From Lysinimonas soli (GTDB taxonomy: Bacteria > Actinomycetota > Actinomycetes > Actinomycetales > Microbacteriaceae): a DNA stretch of 64,000 nucleotides. The position numbers and the translations under genes were made by a program. This document shows, one piece after another, positions 15,055 to 23,871 of this stretch; the first letter of the stretch is position 1; each line of letters opens with the position of its first letter. The DNA lies in contig NZ_JBHSMG010000003.1 of NCBI RefSeq assembly GCF_042655435.1, positions 124,001 to 188,000 of the forward strand, given 5' to 3'. Below the pieces are notes generated by a model. It was given only the letters and a program-made list of their open reading frames with translations, did no database searches and was not told where the DNA came from.

Positions 15055-16290
15055 ATGTCTGCATCGGAAGTGCAGCGGGGCTCTTCCGTCCGAGAGGGCG
15101 CACCCGCTGCCGGCCAGGGTCTCGCGACCGCGTCGGGTCATGCCGGATTCGGCTCGGGCCGGGCCCTGCGGCCCAGCGCGAAATCGCTGCCCGAGCACGC
15201 GCGCGGCCACAACCGCTCCCTCGTGCTGCAGACCCTCTACCGTTCGGGAACCCTCAGCCGCGCCGACCTGTCGCGCGCGACCGGGCTCACCCGGGTCACC
15301 ATTTCCGATCTGGTCGCCGAGCTCATGGTCGAGAAGCTCGTCGTCGAGGTCGGCCAGCGCGACGAAGCCCGACCCGGCAAGCCCGCGACGATGCTCGACA
15401 TCAACCGCACCGGATTCCACATCATCGGCATCGACCTCAGCGAGTACGCCACCTTCCGGGGGGCCGTGCTCGACCTCGACGGCGTCGTGCTCGAACGCAT
15501 CGAGGTTCCCCTCGACGGCGCGACGGGTGCCGCCGCCACGGCCAAGGTCGTCGCCCTCGCGCAGCGCCTCGTCGCCGCGGCGACCCTTCCCCTGCTGGGC
15601 ATCGGGGTCGGGTCTCCCGGTGTCGTCGACCTGGCGGGCACCGTGCTGAGCGCCCCGAACCTCGGCTGGCCGAGCGGCGCGGGCGCCGGTGAACCGCTGC
15701 AGGCGACCCTCGCCGCCGCCACCGGGCATCCGGTGATCGTCGCGAACGACGCGAACGCGGCGGCCCTGGCCGAGCACAGCTTCGGCAGCGCCCTCAGCGA
15801 CATGATGCTGGTCAAGGTCGGGCACGGCGTGGGCGCCGGGCTCATCATCGGCGGCACGGCGCTGGTCGGCAGCCGCTTCGCCGCGGGCGAGATCGGTCAC
15901 GTCGTCGTCGGAACGGATGGCGGCGACGCCTGCGCGTGCGGGAAGCACGGCTGCCTCGAGACCTGGCTGGCCACGCCGCGGCTCGACGCCGCGCTCGCCG
16001 CGACGAGCGATCCCGCCGAGCGCACCGCGATCCTCCGTCGTGCCGGCGAGCGGCTCGGCATCGCCCTCGCCCCGGTCGTGGGCGCGCTCGACCTCGCCGA
16101 GATCGTGCTCAGCGGCCCCCTCGAACTTCTCGATGGACCTCTCGCCGAGGCCGCGATCGAGACCCTCCGCAGTCGCACGATGGCCGAGTTCCACGGCGAT
16201 CTGAGTCTGCGGATGACCACTCTCGGTCAGGACATCGTCATGCGCGGCGCCGCCGCCATGGTCCTGTCTGCGCAACTCGGGGTTTCGTAG
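15055..16290 (+). CDS. ROK-family transcriptional repressor (NagC/XylR type)
   Basis: A 411-residue regulator. The N-terminal winged helix (about residues 58-120) shows LSRADLSRATGLTRVTISDLVAELM, and the ROK domain follows with the sugar-binding GHGVGAGLIIGG region and the zinc motif GEIGHVVVG...CACGKHGCLET. The HTH separates this class from ROK kinases. It directly precedes an ABC importer and amino-sugar catabolic genes in the same direction, so the effector is probably GlcNAc, GlcNAc-6-P or an oligosaccharide. ATG 15055 is used because the putative operator lies just upstream and only non-conserved residues precede it. Confidence 0.87.
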   Translation: MSASEVQRGSSVREGAPAAGQGLATASGHAGFGSGRALRPSAKSLPEHARGHNRSLVLQTLYRSGTLSRADLSRATGLTRVTISDLVAELMVEKLVVEVGQRDEARPGKPATMLDINRTGFHIIGIDLSEYATFRGAVLDLDGVVLERIEVPLDGATGAAATAKVVALAQRLVAAATLPLLGIGVGSPGVVDLAGTVLSAPNLGWPSGAGAGEPLQATLAAATGHPVIVANDANAAALAEHSFGSALSDMMLVKVGHGVGAGLIIGGTALVGSRFAAGEIGHVVVGTDGGDACACGKHGCLETWLATPRLDAALAATSDPAERTAILRRAGERLGIALAPVVGALDLAEIVLSGPLELLDGPLAEAAIETLRSRTMAEFHGDLSLRMTTLGQDIVMRGAAAMVLSAQLGVS

Positions 16291-16360
16291 TCGACAGCGG
16301 GCCCCGGCACCAGGCGGCGCGCGTCGTGCGCCGCAACCTCACCACAGAGAAGGAATCACG

Positions 16361-17722
16361 ATGAAGCGAAAGATCGCAGGCGTTACCGCTGTCGCACTCG
16401 CGTCGGCTCTCGTCCTGGCCGGGTGCAGCAGCACCGGCGGCGGATCGGGAGCCGGGGCCAGCACCGACGGCAAGGGCAAGACCGTCACCCTGTGGCTGGT
16501 CGGCTCCGACACCCCGGACGCCCTTCGCAGCTACCTGGTCTCGGAGTTCAAGAAGGAGACCGGCGGCACCCTCAAGATCGAGCAGCAGGACTGGAGCGAC
16601 ATCGTCACCAAGCTGACGACCGCGCTCCCCGACGCGAACAACACCCCCGACGTCACCGAGATGGGGAACACGCAGTCGCCCACGTTCACCAACGTGGGGG
16701 CCTTCCTCGACATCTCGGACATGTACTCCGAGCTCGGCGGCAGCAAGCTGCTGCCGTCGTTCGTCGAGGCGGGCAAGGTCGACGGCAAGAACTACACGCT
16801 GCCGTACTACTTCGGATCCCGCTACGTGTTCTACCGCAAGGACGTCTGGGCCAAGGCGGGCATCACCTCGGTGCCGACCACGCTGGATCAGTTCAACCAG
16901 GATGTCGCGACCATCGCCGCGAAGAACCCCGACAACATCGCCAACTTCTCGGGTCTGTACCTGGGCGGCCAGGACTGGCGCGACGGCATCTCGTGGATCT
17001 TCGCGAACGGCGGCAACATCGCCTCGGAGTCCAACGGCAAGTGGACGGCGACGCTCGACGACCCCAAGACCATGGCGGGGCTGAAGCAGCTGCAGGCGAT
17101 CTACCAGAACGCCTCGAAGGCGCCGAACGACGCCAAGGACAGCAACCAGTACATCTACATCAACGATGACGACGCGATCGCCGGTGCCACGGCATCCGAC
17201 GCGGCGACGCCCGTGTCGCTGTCGGCCGCGACGATCATGGCGCCGGGATGGGCGCACTGGTCGATCGGCACCAAGGGCACCGGCGCCGACGGCAAGGTGA
17301 CCCGCACCTGGGACGACAGCGTCTTCGGGGTCTTCCCGCTTCCCGGCAACGACGGCAAGCCGGCCCCGGTCTTCGCGGGCGGCTCGAACATCGGCATCTC
17401 GGCGAAGAGCAAGAACCCGGGCCTGGCCAAGACCCTGCTGAAGATCATCTTCGGCAAGAGCTACCAGACCATGCTCGGCAAGAACGGGCTCGGACCGGCG
17501 AACTCGGACTACACCTCCTCGCTCGGCTCCGACGAGTTCGCCACCGCCCTGATCTCCTCGGCGCAGAACTCGAAGCTGACCCCGGCCGCACCGGGCTGGG
17601 CGAGCGTGGAGGCGTCCAACGTGCTCGAGGAGTTCTTCAGCAAGCTGAAGGATTCGACCGATCTCGCGGCGCTCGCCAAGGAGTACGACGCCAAGATCAC
17701 CCCGATGCTGAACGCCAAGTAG
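16361..17722 (+). CDS. ABC sugar-binding lipoprotein (family 1 solute-binding protein)
   Basis: A 453-residue extracytoplasmic binding protein. The lipobox LAGC anchors Cys22, followed by a short Gly/Ser linker and a typical carbohydrate-binding fold: VTLWLVGSDTPDA, DVTEMGNTQSPTFTNVGAFLDIS and AGGSNIGISAKSKNP. It captures oligosaccharides for the two permeases encoded next. The downstream NagZ-like hexosaminidase, NagB and GlcNAc-type kinase suggest GlcNAc-containing oligosaccharides (chitobiose-like or peptidoglycan-derived). No ATPase subunit is encoded here, so a shared MsiK-type ATPase is probably used, as is usual in actinobacteria. Confidence 0.9.
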   Translation: MKRKIAGVTAVALASALVLAGCSSTGGGSGAGASTDGKGKTVTLWLVGSDTPDALRSYLVSEFKKETGGTLKIEQQDWSDIVTKLTTALPDANNTPDVTEMGNTQSPTFTNVGAFLDISDMYSELGGSKLLPSFVEAGKVDGKNYTLPYYFGSRYVFYRKDVWAKAGITSVPTTLDQFNQDVATIAAKNPDNIANFSGLYLGGQDWRDGISWIFANGGNIASESNGKWTATLDDPKTMAGLKQLQAIYQNASKAPNDAKDSNQYIYINDDDAIAGATASDAATPVSLSAATIMAPGWAHWSIGTKGTGADGKVTRTWDDSVFGVFPLPGNDGKPAPVFAGGSNIGISAKSKNPGLAKTLLKIIFGKSYQTMLGKNGLGPANSDYTSSLGSDEFATALISSAQNSKLTPAAPGWASVEASNVLEEFFSKLKDSTDLAALAKEYDAKITPMLNAK

Positions 17723-17831
17723 CCGAGGGCATCCCCGGTCGGGGGTGCGGAGCCACCGCGCCGCACCCCCGACCCACCCCACGCCGCCCGACCACCCCGC
17801 CCGAGACCCCGGATTCCGAGAGGAGATGACC

Positions 17832-18737
17832 GTGACCGCCCTCAGCGCCCCGCGCCGCCGACGCCCGCTCGCGCCCTATCTGCTCCTCATCCCGACCGTG
17901 GTCGTGCTGCTGCTCGCGATGGGGTACCCGCTCGTGTGGCAGCTGGTCACCTCGCTGCAGAAGTTCGGCCTCTCGCAGCAGTTCGGGCAGCCCGCGCCGT
18001 TCGTCGGCTTCGACAACTACGCGCGTCTGCTCGGCGATCCCTACCTCTGGACCGTCGTCGGCCGCTCGCTGCTGTTCTGCTTCGCCTGCGTGCTCGTCAC
18101 GATGGCGATCGGGGTGCTGCTCGCCCTGCTCATGCGGGCGGTGCCGTCGGCGGTGCGCGTCGTGCTGCAGATCTCGCTGCTGCTGGCCTGGGCGATGCCG
18201 GTGGTCGCCGCGATGACGGTCTGGAACTGGCTGTTCGACTGGCGCCGCGGTGTCGTCAACTGGCTGCTCGGCGCCGTCGGGCTGCCGTTCCAGCAGCACA
18301 ACTGGCTGCAGAATCCGCTGAGCTTCTTCCTGGTGGCGCTCATCATCGTGGTCTGGATGAGTGTGCCCTTCGTCGCCTTCTCGATCTTCGCCTCGCTCAC
18401 CCAGGTGCCCGACGAGGTGCTCGAGGCCGCCCAGATGGACGGGGCGACGCCGACCCAGCGCTTCTGGGGCATCACGGTTCCGATCATCCGGCCCGTCATC
18501 TCGATCGTGCTGCTGCTGCAGGTGATCTGGGACCTGCGCGTCTTCACCCAGATCAAGGTGCTGCAGGATGCCGGCTCGATCGCCAGCCAGACCAACCTGC
18601 TCGGCACGTACATCTACCAACTCGGCGCGGGGTCGAGCGATTTCGGCACCGCCTCGGCCGTGTCGATCCTGGTGCTCATCCTGACGGTCGCCCTCAGCGC
18701 CGCCTACGTGCGCTCGATGCTGCGGGAGGACCGATGA
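17832..18737 (+). CDS. ABC sugar transporter permease (MalF type)
   Basis: An inner-membrane permease of about 301 residues with six predicted membrane helices. The coupling motif EAAQMDGATPTQRFWGITVPIIRP (about residues 200-223) docks the ATPase. GTG 17832 is preferred because AGGAG lies 6 nt upstream; an in-frame ATG at 17826 abuts that site and is less likely. It sits 109 bp after the binding protein and overlaps the next permease by 4 bp. Confidence 0.9.
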   Translation: MTALSAPRRRRPLAPYLLLIPTVVVLLLAMGYPLVWQLVTSLQKFGLSQQFGQPAPFVGFDNYARLLGDPYLWTVVGRSLLFCFACVLVTMAIGVLLALLMRAVPSAVRVVLQISLLLAWAMPVVAAMTVWNWLFDWRRGVVNWLLGAVGLPFQQHNWLQNPLSFFLVALIIVVWMSVPFVAFSIFASLTQVPDEVLEAAQMDGATPTQRFWGITVPIIRPVISIVLLLQVIWDLRVFTQIKVLQDAGSIASQTNLLGTYIYQLGAGSSDFGTASAVSILVLILTVALSAAYVRSMLREDR

Positions 18738-19588
18738 CCCGCCTCCGCGCCCGCCGGCCGCGCGCCTCCCGCGTCGTGCTCTCGATCGTCGGCATCGTCG
18801 TCGCCCTGATCTGGTTGTTCCCGGTCTACTGGATGGTCAACTCCTCGTTGTTGTCGAACGTCGTGCTCACCTCGACGACCCCGACCTTCTTCCCCGTCGG
18901 GGCGTCGTTCGACAACTTCGCGAGCGTCATCGCGGGCGGAACCTTCCTGCCCGCCCTCGGCATGAGCGTCACGATCGCACTCGTCGTGGTCGTGGTCTGC
19001 TTGCTGTTCGCCTTCCTCGCGGCGGTCGCGATCAGCCGCTTCCGCTTCCGCGGGCGCACCTCCTTCGTGCTGGCGATCCTGTTCGTGCAGATGCTCCCCG
19101 CCGAGGGCCTGTTCATCGCGCAGTACAAGCTGATGGCCTCGGTGAACCTGCTCAACACGGTCGTCGGGGTGAGCATCCTCTACATCGGGGCCGTCGTACC
19201 GTTCACGATCTGGATGCTGCGCGGCTTCGTCGCGGGCGTCCCGGCCGAGCTGGAGGAGGCCGCCATGGTCGACGGGCTCAGCCGCACCCAGGCCTTCCTG
19301 CGGATCACCTTCCCGCTGCTGGCGCCCGGGCTGGTCGCCTCGGGGGTGTACGCCTTCCTGCAGGCTTGGAACGAGTTCACGATCGCGCTCGTCGTGTTGC
19401 CCGGCCAGGGGTCGCAGACGCTCCCGCTCTGGCTGCGCGGCTTCATCCAGTCGAGCGCCTCGAAGGCGATCGACTGGGGCCAGGTGATGGCCGCGTCGAC
19501 CCTGGTCGCGATCCCGGTGATCGTCTTCTTCCTGTTCGTGCAGGGACGCATGACGAGCGGGCTGGTCGGCGGGGCGGTGAAGGGATGA
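18734..19588 (+). CDS. ABC sugar transporter permease (MalG type)
   Basis: The second inner-membrane permease, 284 residues, with six predicted helices and the EAA loop EEAAMVDGLSRTQAFLRITFPLLAPG (about residues 174-199). It forms the heterodimeric channel with the preceding permease. The ATGA overlaps at both ends show translational coupling with the upstream permease and the downstream GH3 gene, tying uptake to intracellular hydrolysis. Confidence 0.9.
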   Translation: MTRLRARRPRASRVVLSIVGIVVALIWLFPVYWMVNSSLLSNVVLTSTTPTFFPVGASFDNFASVIAGGTFLPALGMSVTIALVVVVVCLLFAFLAAVAISRFRFRGRTSFVLAILFVQMLPAEGLFIAQYKLMASVNLLNTVVGVSILYIGAVVPFTIWMLRGFVAGVPAELEEAAMVDGLSRTQAFLRITFPLLAPGLVASGVYAFLQAWNEFTIALVVLPGQGSQTLPLWLRGFIQSSASKAIDWGQVMAASTLVAIPVIVFFLFVQGRMTSGLVGGAVKG

Positions 19589-21018
19589 CCGCCCCCGGAT
19601 CGCGGGATCGTCTCGTGCTCGGCACCCTGCTGCCGGGGTTCGACGGCACGGAGCTCCCCGGCTGGCTCGCCGCGCGCCTGGCGGGCGGGCTCGCCGGGGT
19701 CTGCCTGTTCGCCACCAACATCGCCTCGCCGTCGCAGCTGCGCCGGCTGACCGGAGAGATCAGGGCGGCCAACCCCTTCGCGATCATCGCGATCGACGAG
19801 GAGGGAGGGGACGTGACCCGGCTCTACCAGTCGGTGGGCTCCCCGTTCCCGGGCAACGCCATCCTCGGCCGCCTCGACGACCTCCTCCTGACCGAGAGCG
19901 TCGCGCGCCGAGTCGGCGCCGAACTTCGCGCCGCGGGCATCGACCTCGACCTGGCGCCGACGATCGACATCAACTCGAACGACGACAACCCCGTGATCGG
20001 TACCCGGAGCTTCGGCGCCGACCCGCAGCTGGTGGCACGGCACGGCGCCGCCTGGGTCGAGGGGCTGCAGTCGACGGGGATCGCCGCGAGCGCGAAGCAC
20101 TTTCCGGGTCACGGCGACACCGCCACCGATTCCCACCTCGCGCTGCCGACCGTCGACCTGCCGCTCGACGCCTTGCGCCGACGCGAGCTCGTGCCCTTCG
20201 CCGCGGCGATCGCGGCCGGGACCCGCACGATCATGACCTCGCACATCCTGCTGCCGCAGCTCGACGCGCAGCCCGCCACCTTCTCGGAGCGGATCCTCGG
20301 TGAGCTGCTGCGCGGGCAACTGGGTTTCACCGGCGTCATCGTCACCGACGCGCTCGACATGCGCGGGGCCGACGACGAGGACGGGCTGCCGGGGGCGGCG
20401 GCGCGGGCGCTGGCGGCCGGGGCGGATCTGCTGTGCCTCGGGACCGCGAACACCGAGGAGCAGCTCGCCGCGATCGTCGCGGGAGTCTCGGCGGCGGTCG
20501 ACGACGGCCGACTGAGTGTGGCCCGGCCGGCCGATGCGGCGCGCCGGGTCGCCGAGCTCGCCGGCGAGCTGCGGTCGCAGGCGGTGCGGCCCTTCGCGGT
20601 GCCGGACCCGCTGCCGGAGTTCGACACCGCGGTCATCGCCCGCGCCTTCGATCTCGCGTCCGGCCTCCGGCTGCGCGCCGACCGCGCGCTCGTGCAGCTG
20701 CGCACCGAGTCGAACATCGCGGTGGGGGATTCGCCGTGGGGGCCGGCCGCGGCGGGGGCTCCCGTGCAGTGGCTGGCGGAGGGGGAACCGTTGATCGTCG
20801 ACTCCGACCGGCAGCCGGTGCTGATCGGCCGCGACAACCACAGGCGGGCCTGGACGCGTCGGGCCATCGACGAGGCGCGCTCGCGGCATCCGGATGTCGT
20901 CGTCGTCGACATGGGCTGGCCGGCCGCCGACCGCCGCTACGCCGACATCGCGACCTTCGGCGCCTCGCGCCTGGCCGGCGCGGCGCTGCTGCGGCTGCTC
21001 GAGGAGCGCGGCCGATGA
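19585..21018 (+). CDS. Glycoside hydrolase family 3, NagZ-like beta-N-acetylhexosaminidase
   Basis: A 477-residue GH3 enzyme without signal peptide, hence cytoplasmic. The NagZ signature KHFPGHGDTATDSH (about residues 171-184) supplies the general acid/base His-Asp pair characteristic of the bacterial N-acetylglucosaminidase subclass, and the nucleophile is Asp255 in VIVTDALDM. A C-terminal domain of about 140 residues extends beyond the minimal NagZ barrel. It probably releases GlcNAc from imported chito- or muro-oligosaccharides. It is coupled by ATGA overlaps to the permease and the kinase gene. Confidence 0.88.
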   Translation: MTAPGSRDRLVLGTLLPGFDGTELPGWLAARLAGGLAGVCLFATNIASPSQLRRLTGEIRAANPFAIIAIDEEGGDVTRLYQSVGSPFPGNAILGRLDDLLLTESVARRVGAELRAAGIDLDLAPTIDINSNDDNPVIGTRSFGADPQLVARHGAAWVEGLQSTGIAASAKHFPGHGDTATDSHLALPTVDLPLDALRRRELVPFAAAIAAGTRTIMTSHILLPQLDAQPATFSERILGELLRGQLGFTGVIVTDALDMRGADDEDGLPGAAARALAAGADLLCLGTANTEEQLAAIVAGVSAAVDDGRLSVARPADAARRVAELAGELRSQAVRPFAVPDPLPEFDTAVIARAFDLASGLRLRADRALVQLRTESNIAVGDSPWGPAAAGAPVQWLAEGEPLIVDSDRQPVLIGRDNHRRAWTRRAIDEARSRHPDVVVVDMGWPAADRRYADIATFGASRLAGAALLRLLEERGR

Positions 21019-21953
21019 GGGTGGGGGTCGACATCGGGGGCACCAAGACCGAGGCGGTCGCGATCGATGCCGCCGGCGCGGTGCTCGGCGAGGTGCGGGT
21101 GTCGACGGGGTTCGGGGCCGACGGGGTCGTCACCTCGACCGTCGACGCGCTGCACCGGCTCGCGGATGCGGTGGGCGTCACGCCCCGCGGCTTCGAGTCG
21201 ATCGGGGTCGGCGTGCCCGGGGCGGTGGATCCGCTCAGCGGGCGCGTGACGCACGCCGTCAACCTGGGGCTCGACGGTCTCGATCTCGGCACGGAGCTCG
21301 CCGCGCGGCTCGGCGCTCCCGTGAGCATCGAGAACGACGTGAACGCCGCGGCGCTCGGGGCGTTCCACCTGCTGGGCCGGAGCGCCCCCTCGTCGATGGC
21401 CTACCTCAACCTGGGCACGGGACTCGCGGCCGGGCTCGTGCTCGCCGGGCGGCTCTGGCGCGGCTCGCGCGGGACCGCGGGCGAGATCGGGCACATCCCG
21501 GTCGACCCCGCCGGGCCGCTGTGCAGCTGCGGACAGCGCGGCTGCCTCGAGATGGTCGCCTCGGGCTCGGCCGTCGCGCGCCTGTGGCCCACCGGGACCA
21601 GCCATCCCGTCAGATCCCTCTTCGAGGCCGCCGACACCGGCGACGTCCTCGCGATCGAGGTGCGCGAGCGCTTCGTCGATAATGTTGCCTCCGCCGTTCG
21701 CGTGCTCGTCCTCACTGTCGACGTGGACGATGTCGTGATCGGCGGGGGCATCACCTCCCTGGGCGACCCGCTGCTGGCCGCCGTCCATGCGGTGCTGCGG
21801 CGCTGGGCGGTCGAGTCGGCCTTCCTCGCCTCGCTCGAGCTGCCCGACCGGGTGCGCCTGGCGCCGGGAGGCCTGCCGGTCGCCGCGGTCGGCGCCGCGC
21901 TGATCGGGTCGACCGGGACCGAGACGGGTGCGGCGGAACGGAAGCCCGCCTGA
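21015..21953 (+). CDS. ROK-family sugar kinase (probable N-acetylglucosamine kinase)
   Basis: A 312-residue ROK kinase lacking the DNA-binding domain. It has the N-terminal phosphate loop VDIGGTKTEAVAID, the LNLGTGLAAGLVLAG region, the catalytic-site segment GEIGHIPVDP and the zinc ligands CSCGQRGCLE. In this operon it most likely phosphorylates GlcNAc released by the GH3 enzyme to GlcNAc-6-phosphate, feeding NagA and NagB. ATGA overlap with the GH3 gene and TGATG overlap with nagB indicate tight coupling. Glucose or another hexosamine cannot be excluded. Confidence 0.85.
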   Translation: MRVGVDIGGTKTEAVAIDAAGAVLGEVRVSTGFGADGVVTSTVDALHRLADAVGVTPRGFESIGVGVPGAVDPLSGRVTHAVNLGLDGLDLGTELAARLGAPVSIENDVNAAALGAFHLLGRSAPSSMAYLNLGTGLAAGLVLAGRLWRGSRGTAGEIGHIPVDPAGPLCSCGQRGCLEMVASGSAVARLWPTGTSHPVRSLFEAADTGDVLAIEVRERFVDNVASAVRVLVLTVDVDDVVIGGGITSLGDPLLAAVHAVLRRWAVESAFLASLELPDRVRLAPGGLPVAAVGAALIGSTGTETGAAERKPA

Positions 21954-22723
21954 TGGCCGAGGTCGTGATCGTCGGGTCGGCTGACGAGGCAGGCGAGCTC
22001 GGTGCCGAGCTTGTGCAGCGTCTGGTCGCGGCGCGGCCGGATGCCGTGCTCGGCCTGGCGACCGGATCCACGCCCCTTCCGCTCTGGCAGGCCCTGATCC
22101 GCCGCCGCCTCGACCTCTCGCGGGTGCGCGGCTTCGCCCTCGACGAGTACATCGGACTGCCGACCGGGCACCCCGAGAGCTACCGCGCGGTCATCGCGCG
22201 CGAGGTGGTCGAGCCCCTCGGACTCACCCCCGAGCTGGTGCGCGTACCCGGCGACGACGGGGGCCCGCTCGAGCTCGCCGGCGCTGCCTACGAGCGGGCC
22301 ATCGCCGAGGCGGGAGGCGTCGATCTGCAGGTGCTGGGGATCGGGCGCACGGGCCACATCGGGTTCAACGAGCCGGGCTCGTCGCTCGCCTCGACGACGC
22401 GGGTGAAGACGCTCACCGAGCAGACCCGGGTCGACAACGCGCGCTTCTTCCCCTCGCTCGACGAGGTGCCGAGGCACTGTCTGACGCAGGGGCTCGGCAC
22501 CATCCTGCGGGCGCGACACCTGCTGCTGTTCGCCTTCGGCGAGGCGAAGGCGTCCGCGATCGCGGGGGCGGTCGAGGGCCCGGTGACGGCGTCGCTGCCC
22601 GGATCGGCGATCCAGCTGCATCCGCTCGTCACGGTCATCGTCGACGAGGCCGCCGCCTCGCAATTGCGCCACGCCGACTACTACCGCTTCGCCTGGGAGA
22701 ACCGCCTCGACGTCGAACGCTGA
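21953..22723 (+). CDS. nagB: Glucosamine-6-phosphate deaminase
   Basis: A 256-residue cytoplasmic enzyme that converts glucosamine-6-phosphate to fructose-6-phosphate and ammonia. Conserved features are the phosphate-binding GLATGSTPLPLW, the catalytic LDEYIGL (Asp and Glu), LGIGRTGHIGFNEPG with the catalytic His, and the late LLFAFGEAKA segment. Its length matches the family. It is the last gene of the uptake/catabolism operon and converges with nagA, which completes the route. Confidence 0.93.
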   Translation: MAEVVIVGSADEAGELGAELVQRLVAARPDAVLGLATGSTPLPLWQALIRRRLDLSRVRGFALDEYIGLPTGHPESYRAVIAREVVEPLGLTPELVRVPGDDGGPLELAGAAYERAIAEAGGVDLQVLGIGRTGHIGFNEPGSSLASTTRVKTLTEQTRVDNARFFPSLDEVPRHCLTQGLGTILRARHLLLFAFGEAKASAIAGAVEGPVTASLPGSAIQLHPLVTVIVDEAAASQLRHADYYRFAWENRLDVER

Positions 22724-22728
22724 GGTGC

Positions 22729-23871
22729 TCAGCCGAGCAGCGCGCGCCCGTCGGCCCAGACGCGCGTGACGCGACCGGCGGCGTCCAGCGCGACGGCGTC
22801 GGCCGCATAGCCGGGCTTGAGCAGACCGAAGCGGTGGCCGAGCCCCAGGGCCCGCGCCGGAACGGCGGTCAGGGCGGCGACCGCCGTCGCAGGCGGCAGG
22901 CCGACCTCGTCGATCGCGAGGCGCAGGGCGACGTCCTGGGTGAGCGTGGAGCCGGCGATCGTCGAGGTACCCGAGAGCTTGGCGAAGCCCTCGTGGACGG
23001 TCACGTTGAGCGAGCCGAGGCGGTAGTCGCCGTCCGCCGCGGCCGCCGCGGCCATCGCGTCGGTAATCAGCGCGACGCGCCCCGGAGCGGCATCGAAGGC
23101 GAGCCGGGCGACCTCGGGATGCACGTGCTGCCCGTCGAGGATGAGCTCGATGCTGATGCGGTCGTCGGCGAACGCGGCGAGCACCGGGCCGGGGGCGCGG
23201 TGGTGGATGCCGGGCATCGCGTTGAAGGCGTGCGTCAGCATCCGGGCACCGCGCGCGAACGCGGCCCGGGTGGTGTCGAAGTCGGCCTCGGTGTGCCCGA
23301 TCGCCACCACGACGCCGGCCTCGACGATCTCGTCGATGGCCTGCAGCGCCCCCGGCAGCTCGGGTGCGATCGTGACCTGGCGCAGGGTGCCGGCCGCGGC
23401 GGCGAGCAGCGACTCGACCGCCTCCGGATCCGGCAGCCGCAAGAAGTCGGCGCTGTGCGCGCCGCGCCGGTCGGGTGCCAGGAAAGGCCCCTCGAGGTGG
23501 GATCCGAGCACGAGCGGATCGGTGGCGACCAGTGCCGCGATCTCGGCGAGGCTGTCGCGCAGCTGCCCGAGCGGGTTCGCCACGAGGCTCACCACCGAGC
23601 GGGTGGTCCCGTGCTCCCGGTGCGCGGCGAGCGCCGCCGTCAGCGCCGTGCCCCCGTCGTCGTACGCGTGCCCGCCGCCGCCGTGCCCGTGCAGATCGAT
23701 GAAGCCCGGCACGAGCCGCGCGCCCGCGAGATCGACGCGCTCATCGGCCGTCGGCGCCGTGTGCAGGCCGCTCCCGGCGGCCGCGATCACGGGGCCGTCG
23801 AACAGCAGCCAGGCGTCCGGCACCTCGCCGAGCTCGTCGATGCGGTGAGCGGAATGCAGCAGCGTCGTCAT
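22729..23871 (-). CDS. nagA: N-acetylglucosamine-6-phosphate deacetylase
   Basis: A 380-residue amidohydrolase that removes acetate from GlcNAc-6-phosphate. The metal-binding GFIDLHGHGGGG lies near residues 56-67, SHLEGPFLAPDRRGAH carries the Glu ligand, AIGHTEAD and THAFNAMPGIHHR follow, and the catalytic Asp is in LITDAMAA. It faces the nagB end 5 bp away and overlaps the purU stop (ATGA). It is therefore read from the purU side rather than with the other nag genes, although its product acts between the kinase and NagB. Confidence 0.92.
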   Translation of the reverse strand: MTTLLHSAHRIDELGEVPDAWLLFDGPVIAAAGSGLHTAPTADERVDLAGARLVPGFIDLHGHGGGGHAYDDGGTALTAALAAHREHGTTRSVVSLVANPLGQLRDSLAEIAALVATDPLVLGSHLEGPFLAPDRRGAHSADFLRLPDPEAVESLLAAAAGTLRQVTIAPELPGALQAIDEIVEAGVVVAIGHTEADFDTTRAAFARGARMLTHAFNAMPGIHHRAPGPVLAAFADDRISIELILDGQHVHPEVARLAFDAAPGRVALITDAMAAAAAADGDYRLGSLNVTVHEGFAKLSGTSTIAGSTLTQDVALRLAIDEVGLPPATAVAALTAVPARALGLGHRFGLLKPGYAADAVALDAAGRVTRVWADGRALLG

